This document shows, piece by piece, positions 45,817 to 54,647 of a DNA stretch of 64,000 bases. Every line of letters starts with the position of its first letter. Within the stretch, counting starts at the first letter, position 1. The position numbers and the translations under genes are program-made. The notes under the pieces were generated by a model that worked only from the letters and a program-made list of their open reading frames with translations, was not told where the DNA came from and searched no databases. Source of the stretch: Flavobacterium humidisoli (GTDB lineage: Bacteria > Bacteroidota > Bacteroidia > Flavobacteriales > Flavobacteriaceae); assembly GCF_023272795.1 (NCBI RefSeq), contig NZ_CP096829.1, positions 3,348,001-3,412,000 of the forward strand, written 5' to 3'.

Positions 45817-46395
45817 TTAAATCTTCTTCACGTATTGCGTAATAATCACAATCTGTTGGCCATCTACTTTTCCTTCAATATATTCGGTGTTTTCGTGGTC
45901 TAAACGAATGTTTCTAACAGCAGTTCCTTGTTTGGCAACCATGCTAGAACCTTTTACTTTAAGATCTTTGATTAAAACTACAGAATCTCCATGTTGTAGT
46001 ACTACACCGTTGCTATCACGGTGAACCAATTTATTCTCTTCATCTTCGCCTTCTCCTGTTGCTTTTGCCCATTCTAGAGTATCTTCATCCAGATACATCA
46101 TATCTAGCAATTCTTGTGGCCATCCTGCAGCGCGCATACGGCTTAACATTCTCCAAGCTACAACCTGCACGGGAATATTTTCGTTCCACATGCTGTCATT
46201 AAGGCATCTCCAGTGATTTAAATCGACGTTGTCTGGATTTTCAATTTGGTCAATACAAGTGTTACAGGCTAATACAGCTTCATCAATTCCGCCTTTTTTA
46301 GTTGGCAGGACTTGATAAACTTTTAAATTTTCTTCATTTCCGCAAAGTTCACATTTAGATCCGCTTCGTTTGCTTAATTCTCTTTCGATGCTCAT
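45817..46395 (-). CDS. PhnA-domain (YjdM-like) zinc-ribbon protein
   Basis: A 192-aa protein. The N-terminal zinc ribbon has CELCGNEENLKVYQV with a second CNTC pair, and the C-terminal PhnA domain has QHGDSVVLIKDLKVKGSSMVAKQGTAVRNIRL. Despite the name, PhnA-type proteins are not proven to work in phosphonate use, and no phn genes are near. Role unknown. Confidence 0.85.
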   Translation of the reverse strand: MSIERELSKRSGSKCELCGNEENLKVYQVLPTKKGGIDEAVLACNTCIDQIENPDNVDLNHWRCLNDSMWNENIPVQVVAWRMLSRMRAAGWPQELLDMMYLDEDTLEWAKATGEGEDEENKLVHRDSNGVVLQHGDSVVLIKDLKVKGSSMVAKQGTAVRNIRLDHENTEYIEGKVDGQQIVIITQYVKKI

Positions 46396-46471
46396 TGTTT
46401 GGTGTTTATTTTAAAAATGCGAAATTACTTATATTTTACTTCGCTGGCAAGTTTTATGGTTTGTTATTGCA

Positions 46472-46930
46472 CTATTTTGTGATCCTAACCGCATCTGGAA
46501 CCAACATCTCATATTCGCCACCATGACGCAATACATCGCGTACAATGCTTGAACTGATAAATGAAGTGCTTGCGGCTGTCAATAAGAAAACGGTTTCTAT
46601 TTTAGACAATTTTCTATTGGTGTGTGCAATTGCTTTTTCGAATTCGAAATCGGCTGGGTTGCGCAATCCTCGCAAGATGAAGTTTGCTTTTTCTTTTTTT
46701 GCCAAATCGATTGTTAATCCTTCATAAGTAATAACCGAAACTTTTGGTTCGTCTTTGAAAGTTTCTTCAATAAAACGCTTTCTTTCTTCTAATGAAAACA
46801 TGTATTTTTTTTCGGCATTGACACCAATGGCAATTACAATTTCATCAAATAAAGGAATGGCTCTTTTGATAATGTCTTCGTGTCCTAACGTAATTGGGTC
46901 AAATGATCCTGGAAATATGGCTTTTCGCAT
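46472..46930 (-). CDS. coaD: Pantetheine-phosphate adenylyltransferase
   Basis: Fourth step of CoA synthesis: 4'-phosphopantetheine + ATP to dephospho-CoA. The 152-aa protein has the nucleotidyltransferase motif PGSFDPITLGHEDII at the N-terminus, RGLRNPADFEFE, and the C-terminal SSSIVRDVLRHGG (TxxSSSxVR-like). Full length. Separate from the DUF421 gene upstream by about 100 bp. Confidence 0.96.
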   Translation of the reverse strand: MRKAIFPGSFDPITLGHEDIIKRAIPLFDEIVIAIGVNAEKKYMFSLEERKRFIEETFKDEPKVSVITYEGLTIDLAKKEKANFILRGLRNPADFEFEKAIAHTNRKLSKIETVFLLTAASTSFISSSIVRDVLRHGGEYEMLVPDAVRITK

Positions 46931-47033
46931 TTTCTTTTCTTTTTAAGGTTCAAAGCTGCAAAGACATAAAGGCGCAAATTAAATGAAATTGGCCAAAGCT
47001 TTGCTTTTTGAAATTTATAATTTGAAATTTATT

Positions 47034-47726
47034 CTAAGTTATTCTTTTGGTATTTATCGCTTCGACCCATTCTTCTCTTTTACAGACATCACATTTTGCA
47101 TTTCCTTTTTTAACTTCTTGCGTGTGTCCGCAGAAAGAACAAGCATAGATTCCGTCGGTTGGAATGAATTTGCTCTTAGCATTAAACAAGGAAGGCAAAA
47201 TAGGAAGTCCGTATTTTACATTTTCGTCTGGATAGTAAAAAACACTTATTTCGCCACTTGGTTCTATAAAAGCATGTTTTACCTGCCCTAAATGCTCTAT
47301 TGATTTTACACGAAGTTCTGAGAAAAATTCATCTTGTGCCAAAGTTTCTTTTTTAAAACTCGATATAGAAAATTTTCCATCATTGATTAAACATTCCGTT
47401 TTACCTTCTATAAACTCTTCGAATTTTTTGCTTTTTCCAGTAAGCCATGTCACAGATCGGTACAAAATAATGATGACCAAAAAGACAATTGCTGCAGGAA
47501 CGATTCCAACATCTTCATAAAACATAGGATCGCCAGCAGCAGAACCCAATGCAATAATGATTACGGTTTCGAAAATTGATAATTGTTTGACACCCCTTTT
47601 ACCAGCTAGTTTTAGCGTTAGCAGCAAAATGGTAAACATTACTGTCGAACGAAATATTACTTCCAAAAGAAAAACTTCTGGCAATTCATTAAAAAATAGT
47701 CTATTCCATTCGAAGATTTGTTTCAT
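47034..47726 (-). CDS. DUF421 membrane protein with C-terminal zinc ribbon
   Basis: A 230-aa protein, like the DUF421 protein at 10044-10562 but longer. Three N-terminal membrane segments with GKRGVKQLSIFETVIIIALGSAAG, then the soluble DUF421 domain EGKTECLINDGKFSIS. The extra C-terminal 60 residues carry two CxxC pairs (CSFCGHTQEVKKGNAKCDVC), a rubredoxin-like zinc ribbon. The combination suggests a metal- or redox-sensing role (inference). Confidence 0.82.
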   Translation of the reverse strand: MKQIFEWNRLFFNELPEVFLLEVIFRSTVMFTILLLTLKLAGKRGVKQLSIFETVIIIALGSAAGDPMFYEDVGIVPAAIVFLVIIILYRSVTWLTGKSKKFEEFIEGKTECLINDGKFSISSFKKETLAQDEFFSELRVKSIEHLGQVKHAFIEPSGEISVFYYPDENVKYGLPILPSLFNAKSKFIPTDGIYACSFCGHTQEVKKGNAKCDVCKREEWVEAINTKRIT

Positions 47727-47734
47727 TTTTTTTG

Positions 47735-47868
47735 AAGGTGCTAAGGTTCTAAGTTGCTGAGATTCTAAGTTTTTTTCGCGGCGGACTTCAATTCGCTCAG
47801 TAGGACATAGTATATTAAAAAAAGGTTCTGAAATCTTAGTAACTTAGAATCTCAGAACCTTAGTATCT
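47735..47868. repeat. CTTAGAATCTTAG-type inverted repeat pair
   Basis: GCTAAGGTTCTAAGTTGCTG (from 47740) through TTCTAAGTTTTTT faces GGTTCTGAAATCTTAGTAAC and TTAGAATCTCAGAACCTTAG (47824-47862). The two blocks are roughly complementary and sit in the gap between ddl and the DUF421 gene. Confidence 0.6.
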
Positions 47869-48840
47869 TTAAGAAAGGGCTAGCTCAATTGCATTAGTGA
47901 ATAGATCTTCTAAAGAAATTCCAGCTGCTTTTGCTTGCTGCGGAATCAAACTTTCTGTCGTTAAACCTGGAATGGTATTCATTTCTAGCATATGAGGTTC
48001 GTCGTTTACGATAATGAATTCGCTTCTTGAGAAGCCTTTCATTTTTAAAACTTCGTAAGCACGTTTTGCCGTTTCGCTTACTTTCTTGGTCAATTCGTCA
48101 GAGATTCTCGCTGGCGTGATTTCTTGCGATTTTCCTTCGTATTTAGCTTCATAATCAAAGAAATCATTATCTGATACAATTTCTGTAATTGGCAATACTT
48201 TAATTTCTCCTTGATAGTTGATAACCCCAACAGAAACTTCAGTTCCGTCAAGGAAACTTTCGATGATGATTTCGTTGTCTTCTTTATAGGCAACTTCTAT
48301 CGCGATTGGTAATTCTGCTTCGGTTTTTACTTTCGAGATTCCGAAACTTGAACCTGCTTTGTTTGGTTTTACGAAACAAGGCAATCCAACTTTTTTAACG
48401 ATTTCTGCGGTATTGATTTCGTCTCCTTTATTCAAGTAATAAGAGATCGCTGTTTTAATTCCGTATGGTTTTAAAACCGATAATAAATCTCTTTTATTGA
48501 ATGTTAGTGCCGATTGGTAATAATCACAAGAAGATTGTGGCAGACCAATCAATTCGAAATACGCTTGCATTAATCCGTCTTCGCCTGGAGTTCCGTGAAT
48601 GGCGTTGAAAACACAATCAAAAGTGATTTTTTCTCCGTTTACTGTAACTGAAAAATCATTTCTATCGATTGGGAATTCGGCATCGTTTTGATCGACATAA
48701 ACCCATTTTTCTTTAAAAATGTGAATACGGAATCCGTTGTATTTTGTTTTGTCAAGATATTGATACACGACATTCCCGCTGATTAAAGATATTTTGTATT
48801 CGCTGGAATAGCCGCCCATGATGATGGCAATGTTTTTCAT
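47869..48840 (-). CDS. ddl: D-alanine--D-alanine ligase
   Basis: Joins two D-Ala for peptidoglycan. The 323-aa ATP-grasp enzyme has IAIIMGGYSSEYKISLISG at the N-terminus, VFNAIHGTPGEDGLMQAYFE, VKPNKAGSSFGISKV, and the C-terminal MLEMNTIPGLTTESLIPQQA. Full length. Its divergent partner is the PASTA gene, with a structured repeat between. Confidence 0.96.
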   Translation of the reverse strand: MKNIAIIMGGYSSEYKISLISGNVVYQYLDKTKYNGFRIHIFKEKWVYVDQNDAEFPIDRNDFSVTVNGEKITFDCVFNAIHGTPGEDGLMQAYFELIGLPQSSCDYYQSALTFNKRDLLSVLKPYGIKTAISYYLNKGDEINTAEIVKKVGLPCFVKPNKAGSSFGISKVKTEAELPIAIEVAYKEDNEIIIESFLDGTEVSVGVINYQGEIKVLPITEIVSDNDFFDYEAKYEGKSQEITPARISDELTKKVSETAKRAYEVLKMKGFSRSEFIIVNDEPHMLEMNTIPGLTTESLIPQQAKAAGISLEDLFTNAIELALS

Positions 48841-48967
48841 GTTTTTGTTTCAGGTTTTAATTTGTTTCAAGTTTCAGGTACTGCTGGAAATTTTGTAGAT
48901 CTGTTATTGAAACTTTTATTGAGTATATGATTTTTTTATAAATAACGTTCTTATTGAAACCGAGTGT

Positions 48968-49045
48968 CCTAGCCCTGATAGAAGCGGCATCCTTTTGTGC
49001 CGGGGTTCGGCGCAAAAGATACAGCGGATAGCAGTAAATAGCTCC
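48968..49045. repeat. Structured repeat, copy with CTTTTGTGCCG apical hairpin
   Basis: CCTAGCCCTGATAGAAGCGG leads into CTTTTGTGCCG paired with CGGCGCAAAAG (with one mismatch) and out through ACAGCGGATAGCAG. Nearly the same as 60999-61076. Confidence 0.75.
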
Positions 49046-49147
49046 TGAAAATTATCGTTCTCCCAAAACTTAGGGATGCTCACGACGACAATCTTGGGAC
49101 TTTCTTGTTTTAAACAAAATTATCATTTTTTTTGAAATGAAATACTT

Positions 49148-49155
49148 TATCTTTG
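49148..49155 (+). promoter_or_regulatory. -7 box of the PASTA-rluD pair
   Basis: Exact TAnnTTTG (TATCTTTG) 20 nt before the ATG at 49176. It overlaps the would-be coding region of the longer ORF from 49137 and so supports the shorter start. Confidence 0.55.
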
Positions 49156-49175
49156 TCGCTATTAAAAATAAATTT

Positions 49176-49796
49176 ATGAGTTTACGTCAGTATTTAACAA
49201 GCCGAGTTTTTTTCTTGCAATTGCTTGCGGCCGCAGCTATTATTGCGGTTATTGGTTATTTATTTATGCATTGGTTAACTTTTACAACAGATCACGGACA
49301 CGAAATTGCGGTGCCGAATTTGTCTAAATTGACTGAAGAGCAAGTTGAAAATAAATTGGATGAACTGGATTTAGATTATGTTCTTTTAGACAGTGTTGAT
49401 TACAGAAGTGAATACCCAAAATATAGTGTTGTAGAGCAGGATCCATTGCCAGGAACGATGGTAAAAGTGGGTAGAAAAATTTATATTAAGATTAATGCAT
49501 CTGGTTTTTCTTCTGTAAAAATTCCAGATTTAATAGAAAAAACATATCGTGAAGCGGTGCCAACTTTGAAAGCGTTAGGTCTTGAGCCAGGAACGATTAC
49601 GTATATTCCGAATCTTGGAAAAGATATGGTTTTGGAAATGCGTTTAAAAGGAAGAAACTTAAAAGTAGGAGATCGCGTTTTGAAGGCGTCTAAAATCGAT
49701 TTGGTTTTAGGTGACGGAAAAGCAAGTTATGTAGATGAAAGTCAGGCAACAGATAGTACTGCAGCGCCTGTAGAAACCCCAAGTGATGAACAATAA
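49176..49796 (+). CDS. PASTA-domain membrane protein
   Basis: A 206-aa protein (ATG at 49176, MSLRQYLTSR). One membrane segment (LLAAAAIIAVIGYLFM, about 16-35), then two PASTA repeats: AVPNLSKLTEEQVENKLDEL and KIPDLIEKTYREAVPTLKALG. PASTA domains bind peptidoglycan muropeptides in kinases and PBPs; here it is free-standing, as usual in Bacteroidota. C-terminus Thr/Ser/Glu-rich. Its 3' end overlaps rluD by 11 bp. Confidence 0.9.
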   Translation: MSLRQYLTSRVFFLQLLAAAAIIAVIGYLFMHWLTFTTDHGHEIAVPNLSKLTEEQVENKLDELDLDYVLLDSVDYRSEYPKYSVVEQDPLPGTMVKVGRKIYIKINASGFSSVKIPDLIEKTYREAVPTLKALGLEPGTITYIPNLGKDMVLEMRLKGRNLKVGDRVLKASKIDLVLGDGKASYVDESQATDSTAAPVETPSDEQ

Positions 49797-50829
49797 TATT
49801 GAAGAAAATTTAGATCTGGAAGACGAATTATTTGAGCACTACAGATTTGAAGTCCCAAAAGGTCAAGCGTTTTTGCGTATTGACAAATATTTAATGTATT
49901 TGATTCCGAATGCCACGCGAAATAAAATTCAGAACGCGGCAACTAATGGGAATATTTTTGTAAATGATATTCCAGTAAAATCAAATTATAAAGTAAAACC
50001 TTTTGATGTGATAACGGTTATGTTGTCTCATCCTCCTTTTGAGAATCATATTCTTCCTGAAGATATTCCGCTGAATATTGTTTATGAAGATGATGCTCTT
50101 TTACTGATTAATAAAGAGCCTGGAATGGTTGTGCACCCAGGTCACGGAAATTATACTGGAACTTTGGTAAATGCTTTGGCGCATCATTTTGATAATTTGC
50201 CAATGAATAGCAGCGAACGCCCAGGTTTGGTTCATAGAATCGATAAAGATACTTCTGGTCTTTTGGTTGTGGCTAAAACAGAAGCTGCAATGACACATTT
50301 AGCAAAACAGTTTGAAGCTAAAACGACTGAACGTGAGTATATTGCTCTAGTTTGGGGAAATGTTGTGGCTGAAAGCGGGACTATTGAAGGAAATCTGGCA
50401 AGACATTTAAAAGATCGTATGCAGATGGCAGTTTTTGACGATCCAGAAATTGGAAAACCTGCGATTACGCATTATAAAGTTTTGGAGCGTTTTGGTTATG
50501 TGACTCTTATTTCTTGTAAACTGGAAACGGGAAGAACGCATCAGATTCGCGCGCACATGAAACACATCGGTCATCCTTTATTTAATGATGAGCGTTACGG
50601 CGGGCATTTGATTTTGAAAGGAACGACTTTTACAAAATACAAACAGTTTATCGAAAATTGTTTTAAAGCTTTGTCACGTCAGGCGCTGCATGCAAAAACA
50701 CTTGGATTTGTGCATCCGAATACTGGAGAGTTAATGCGTTTTGATACAGAATTACCTCAGGATTTTCAGGATTGTATCGAGAAATGGCGCGTTTATGTGA
50801 AGTCGCATAACACGGAAGATGAGAATTAA
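49786..50829 (+). CDS. rluD: Ribosomal large-subunit pseudouridine synthase (RluD type)
   Basis: Converts specific uridines of 23S rRNA to pseudouridine. The 347-aa protein has an N-terminal S4 domain (RIDKYLMYLIPNATRNKIQNAATNGNIFVN) and the catalytic Asp153 in HRIDKDTSGLLVVAKT. It ends with HAKTLGFVHPNTGE and a short tail. ATG at 49786 preferred over GTG at 49783. Overlaps PASTA by 11 bp, so translation is coupled. Confidence 0.94.
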   Translation: MNNNIEENLDLEDELFEHYRFEVPKGQAFLRIDKYLMYLIPNATRNKIQNAATNGNIFVNDIPVKSNYKVKPFDVITVMLSHPPFENHILPEDIPLNIVYEDDALLLINKEPGMVVHPGHGNYTGTLVNALAHHFDNLPMNSSERPGLVHRIDKDTSGLLVVAKTEAAMTHLAKQFEAKTTEREYIALVWGNVVAESGTIEGNLARHLKDRMQMAVFDDPEIGKPAITHYKVLERFGYVTLISCKLETGRTHQIRAHMKHIGHPLFNDERYGGHLILKGTTFTKYKQFIENCFKALSRQALHAKTLGFVHPNTGELMRFDTELPQDFQDCIEKWRVYVKSHNTEDEN

Positions 50830-50865
50830 ATTCTTTAGAAAATAGAGAATAGATTAAAGAATATA

Positions 50866-50895
50866 GAAAAAAAGCTCCTTAAAAGGAGCTTTTTT
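50866..50895 (+). terminator. Terminator of rluD
   Basis: AAAAAAGCTCCTT (50868-50880) pairs with AAGGAGCTTTTTT (50883-50895), 2-nt minimal loop, followed by T-rich DNA. Confidence 0.8.
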
Positions 50896-50929
50896 ATTTT
50901 ACCGCAATTTTATTATCGTTCCAATATTC

Positions 50930-51002
50930 TGTAGAGGCGCACTGCAGTGCGTCTAACGTTGTGGATTCTCGTTGCGGAGACGCACTGCTGTGCGCCTCTA
51001 CG
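50930..51002. repeat. Inverted pair of GTAGAGACGCACTGCAGTGC-type repeats
   Basis: GTAGAGGCGCACTGCAGTGC (50931-50950) and GCGGAGACGCACTGCTGTGC (50974-50993) followed by GCCTCTAC (50993-51000) face each other as an inverted repeat, each half itself palindromic. Confidence 0.75.
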
Positions 51003-51056
51003 GATATGCTTTGTGTTAGAATATTAATGGCATATTTGTTTCCATTAATTTAATTA

Positions 51057-51668
51057 TTATAGAGATTTTATTGTTAAATCGATAATTTTGACTTCTCCAT
51101 TGGTTATGAAACCCAGTTTTCCTTTTTGGTTTAGGTTGCTTTTTTCGAGCGAACATTCCAAATAAGTTTTGTTGTCTACGGAAAAATATAATTGGTTGTT
51201 TGTGACTCTGATTTTTACAGCATACCATTTGTTATTTTCTAATTTCATTGGTTTTTTGAATAAGGTTTTTCCACCTCGTTTGCCATACGAATCGTCTTTT
51301 TTATCGTAGACCCCGTCACCAATTACAATGTTTTGATCAATCTGATACAAGTACGTTCTAATGTATTTTCCTTTATCCAAATTGAGCATTATTTCGAATA
51401 AAGATGAATTTGTCATGTTGACTTTCAAATCGATTTCATAATTATTTGGGAGCTGTTTCTTTGAAACCAAAACTCCCCATGGCGAAAGAGAACCGTTTCC
51501 TGTAAGGGTATCGTTTTTTAAAACCCATTCTTTAGAATGGATTTTCCAATTTGATTTTAGTTCTTTTGAATTGTTTAAAGTATATTCTTTTTTTGCTGTT
51601 GAAATGGTGCTAGAACACGAAATCAAGATTAACTGCAAAAGAAGAAATACTGCAAATTTTATTTTCAT
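51057..51668 (-). CDS. Lipoprotein with Con A-like (DUF1080-like) domain
   Basis: A 203-aa lipoprotein: MKIKFAVFLLLQLILISCSS gives the lipobox with Cys18. The rest is beta-rich, with strands NYEIDLKVNMTNSSLFEIML, KWYAVKIRVTNNQLYFSVDN and GKLGFITNGEVKIIDLTIK, typical of laminin-G/DUF1080-like sugar-binding folds. No catalytic residues recognised. Probably outer-membrane anchored. Function unknown. Confidence 0.75.
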   Translation of the reverse strand: MKIKFAVFLLLQLILISCSSTISTAKKEYTLNNSKELKSNWKIHSKEWVLKNDTLTGNGSLSPWGVLVSKKQLPNNYEIDLKVNMTNSSLFEIMLNLDKGKYIRTYLYQIDQNIVIGDGVYDKKDDSYGKRGGKTLFKKPMKLENNKWYAVKIRVTNNQLYFSVDNKTYLECSLEKSNLNQKGKLGFITNGEVKIIDLTIKSL

Positions 51669-51686
51669 TTAATTTAATTCTGATTG

Positions 51687-52910
51687 CTATTTTATTTTTC
51701 CTATTGATCCCGTTTGTGATGGCAGAAGTTCGAAAACAGAAGTAGGAGCGAGGCCTTGTTCGATTCGGTGCGATACATAAAGTATAGAAACATTGGTTTC
51801 TTGTTTTATCGTGTTGATAAGCTGAATTACCAAATCTACATTTTCGTCATCTAAACCTTCTACAGGTTCGTCTAAAATTAATAATGGCGGATGTTTTAAA
51901 ACGGCGCGAACAATTAATGCCACACGCTGCTGCCCAATAGAAAGATCTATAAAACGCTTTTTTCTTAAATGCGTCATTTCAATCACTTCAAGCCATTGCG
52001 TTACTATATTTTTTTGATGCGTCGTAGGTTCTGTATAAAGTCCGATTTGGTCAAAGAATCCCGATAATATCATCTGTTCGACCGTATGACCTTTCTGAAA
52101 CAGATCCATCATAGAAGTAGTGTAAATCCCGATTTGTTTTTTAATATCCCAAACACTTTCGCCAGTTCCTTTTTTTCTTCCAAACAAAAACAAATTCTGC
52201 CCAAAACCTTTCGGATTGTCTCCTGTTATCAAAGATAAAATGGTGCTTTTTCCAGAACCATTTGGACCAATTAACTGCCAGAATTCGCCTTGTTTGATTG
52301 TCCAGGAAATGTTGTCGAGAATCTTTCTTTCGTCATAACTCACCGAAACATTTTCAAGTCTGATTAGTTCATCTTCTGGAAAAGTAGGAATTGAAGTTGC
52401 TTTAGGAATTGAAGTTGTATTTAATGTTTTGAAATGATTTTCAGTTTTTTTAAATGGATGTAATTCGAATGTATTGTCTTTAATTTGAGCTTTATTTGGC
52501 ACAAATTCAAGTACATCAACAGTACGATTTAAAAGCTGAATAATTGCAATATCCTGAGTTAGATCTTTTAGCGAATCGGCTAAAATTACTCTTGAAGCCT
52601 GATCCAAATGATCAAAAGGATTATCGAAAATAATGTAATCAGGTTTTTGATTGATACAATATTTTAGAAACTCTTTTTTACGTTCGCCAGAAGAAAAAGT
52701 TCGAAGTTGTCTATGCGAATCTGGAGAAGCTTCTACGCTGTCATATTGAAACTCTTTTTCGATGAATTTTTCGATTGCAATATCAGAAAACAGTATTCCT
52801 TTTTGATGGTTAAAAACGGCTAATTCTCCCGTTGCTTCTCCATTTAATATATTGTCTATTAATTTCTTTTTATTTACCTGATTTGATAAAAGTATATCCC
52901 AGTGTTGCAT
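51687..52910 (-). CDS. ModF-like double ABC ATPase with degenerate first domain
   Basis: A 407-aa protein with two ABC domains. The second is complete: Walker A GPNGSGKST (about 214-222), signature LSIGQQRVA, Walker B LLILDEPVEGLD. The first (about 1-175) has an ABC-like signature (FSSGERKKEF) and Walker-B-like IIFDNPFDHLD but no Walker A (no GxxxxGKS). It resembles ModF, linked to molybdenum metabolism, though no mod genes are near. No membrane permease adjoins it. The substrate is unknown. Confidence 0.82.
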   Translation of the reverse strand: MQHWDILLSNQVNKKKLIDNILNGEATGELAVFNHQKGILFSDIAIEKFIEKEFQYDSVEASPDSHRQLRTFSSGERKKEFLKYCINQKPDYIIFDNPFDHLDQASRVILADSLKDLTQDIAIIQLLNRTVDVLEFVPNKAQIKDNTFELHPFKKTENHFKTLNTTSIPKATSIPTFPEDELIRLENVSVSYDERKILDNISWTIKQGEFWQLIGPNGSGKSTILSLITGDNPKGFGQNLFLFGRKKGTGESVWDIKKQIGIYTTSMMDLFQKGHTVEQMILSGFFDQIGLYTEPTTHQKNIVTQWLEVIEMTHLRKKRFIDLSIGQQRVALIVRAVLKHPPLLILDEPVEGLDDENVDLVIQLINTIKQETNVSILYVSHRIEQGLAPTSVFELLPSQTGSIGKIK

Positions 52911-52926
52911 TATATTTTTGTAAGTA

Positions 52927-53772
52927 TTATTTATTTTCTTTCAACGCCATTTCTCGATCGTTTCTTGACCATTCGCTCCACGAACCCACATACAATTTCG
53001 GAATTGGAAGCCCGGCGTAATCCATTGCTAATAATGTGTGGCAAGCTGTAACTCCCGAACCGCAATGAACAATTGTATTTTCTGTTTTTTTATTTCCAAG
53101 AATTGCTTTGTATTTTTCTGCCAATTCATCGGCAGATTTAAACAATCCGTTTTCGTCTAAATTTTCAGTTAACGGAACATTGACAGCTCCCGGAATATGT
53201 CCTGCAATTAAATCCAGAGGTTCTGTTAAGCCATCGTAACGGTTCTTGTCACGAACATCGATTACGATATTTTGATCGTTTTTACGGGCTTTTTCAACCT
53301 CTTCAATATCTGCTAAAGCCAATTTCCATTCTTGAGAAGGATAGTCTGTTTTTTCAAAAGTCTCATTTCCAGAATTGGTTGGAAAGCCAGCTTGAATTGC
53401 AGCTTGAAAACCACCATTTAAAACCTGAATTTTTTCATGTCCAATGGCGCGCATCATCCACCAGAAACGTGCTGCGAAATTAGAACCATTTTTATCATCG
53501 TAAACTACAACATGATCGGAAGGTGAAATTCCTAATGCAGAAAGAGTATGTGAAAAATCCTTTGGAGAAGGCAATGGATGTCTTCCTCCGTTTGCAGGAT
53601 TTTCTGGAATTGTTGCCAAGTCACGATTTAAATCGACAAAACGAGCGCCTTTTAAATGTTCTTTTTGATAATTTTCAAAAGTATTCACGCCAGCTCTAGC
53701 ATCAATTAAAATGATTTTAGAATTAGCAATTAATTCTTGAGCCGTAATAATAGGAGAAAAAGTAGTTGACAT
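52927..53772 (-). CDS. Thiosulfate / 3-mercaptopyruvate sulfurtransferase
   Basis: A 281-aa tandem-rhodanese protein. Catalytic Cys237 in HCGSGVTACH; CGSGVTA matches 3-mercaptopyruvate sulfurtransferase (SseA) more than thiosulfate types. The N-terminal rhodanese domain is inactive (IDARAGVNTFENYQKEHLKGARFVDLNRDL). Cytosolic. 16 bp before the ModF-like gene on the same strand. Confidence 0.9.
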   Translation of the reverse strand: MSTTFSPIITAQELIANSKIILIDARAGVNTFENYQKEHLKGARFVDLNRDLATIPENPANGGRHPLPSPKDFSHTLSALGISPSDHVVVYDDKNGSNFAARFWWMMRAIGHEKIQVLNGGFQAAIQAGFPTNSGNETFEKTDYPSQEWKLALADIEEVEKARKNDQNIVIDVRDKNRYDGLTEPLDLIAGHIPGAVNVPLTENLDENGLFKSADELAEKYKAILGNKKTENTIVHCGSGVTACHTLLAMDYAGLPIPKLYVGSWSEWSRNDREMALKENK

Positions 53773-53775
53773 TTT

Positions 53776-54633
53776 TTATTTTTTCTTTGAATTTCCAAGC
53801 CAAAGCAAAGCATTCAAAATTAATTGACTTTGTGTTTTGTTTTCAAAAGTGTACGATAAGGTTTTGTTTGTTCCGCCTTCATAATCAATATCATTATGCC
53901 CCATATTCACATATACCATTTTGTATTTTTTATTGGTCCAGACAACAGGATAATAACCGCTGTGCCAGATTTCATGTGCTTTTGGACCTGTTCCAAGAGG
54001 AAAGCTAGATTCGTCTATTGCAAGCAAAATCTCGATATCAGGATTTTTGGTCAAATCATCAGACCATCTATACCATTCGTTTGGAGCAGATGAGAATGTT
54101 TTTGGCAGATTTTTAGTAACAGGATGTTGGTTTTCTACTCTTAAAACTGCTGAAGTTGGTTTCCAAGTATTGCTTCCATATTCGCCAGAACCTAAAAAAG
54201 TATTATGATACCAGTTCCAATCTTGAGGATAACTAGAATCATTTAAGGCAAATGCCGAAAAATGAAATCCGATGAAACCACCACCATTTTCCATGTATTT
54301 TTGAAAAGCATCGCGCTGTTCTTTTTTTTCAGGTCTTGTATCTAAAAACAAAACAATTTGATATTTAGATAGAAACTTAGCATTCAAATTGTCCCAGTTA
54401 CTGGTCGAATCATATTGAAAATGATTTTGCGCAGCTAGTTTTGGGAAGTATTTATTGGCTTCGTGCACAAAACTAATATGGGCCTGATCGTTTTTAGCAG
54501 TATAAAAAGCAATGACTTTAAATTTTGAATGTTCTTTTTTATTTTGGGAAAAGCCAAAGAAAGAAACCATTAAAACTACAAGTAGAATACTTTTCTTGAA
54601 GATGGTTTGGTGGTTTTGGTTGAAAATAGTCAT
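53776..54633 (-). CDS. ThuA-domain protein
   Basis: A 285-aa exported protein (signal LLVVLMVSFFGFSQ). ThuA (glutamine amidotransferase-like) features: YQIVLFLDTRPEKKEQRDAFQKYMENGGGFIGFHF, WNWYHNTFLGS, and ARVLTHGHE-like PVVWTNKKYKMVYVNMGHND. ThuA proteins are implicated in sugar (trehalose) use. Four bp before the sulfurtransferase gene. Confidence 0.88.
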   Translation of the reverse strand: MTIFNQNHQTIFKKSILLVVLMVSFFGFSQNKKEHSKFKVIAFYTAKNDQAHISFVHEANKYFPKLAAQNHFQYDSTSNWDNLNAKFLSKYQIVLFLDTRPEKKEQRDAFQKYMENGGGFIGFHFSAFALNDSSYPQDWNWYHNTFLGSGEYGSNTWKPTSAVLRVENQHPVTKNLPKTFSSAPNEWYRWSDDLTKNPDIEILLAIDESSFPLGTGPKAHEIWHSGYYPVVWTNKKYKMVYVNMGHNDIDYEGGTNKTLSYTFENKTQSQLILNALLWLGNSKKK

Positions 54634-54647
54634 GAATAGTAAAGCGA

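Larger units (their letters stand above)
48841..49175. other. Intergenic region between ddl and PASTA gene
   Basis: It holds a structured repeat (48968-49045), a GTTTCAAGTTTCAGG-type repeat near 48860 and the PASTA promoter at 49148-49155. The ATG at 49137 is rejected as start. Confidence 0.55.

Noticed and set aside
49137..49175. Upstream start for the PASTA protein at 49137
   Set aside because: An exact TAnnTTTG box (49148-49155) lies within these 13 codons, so transcription begins after that ATG.
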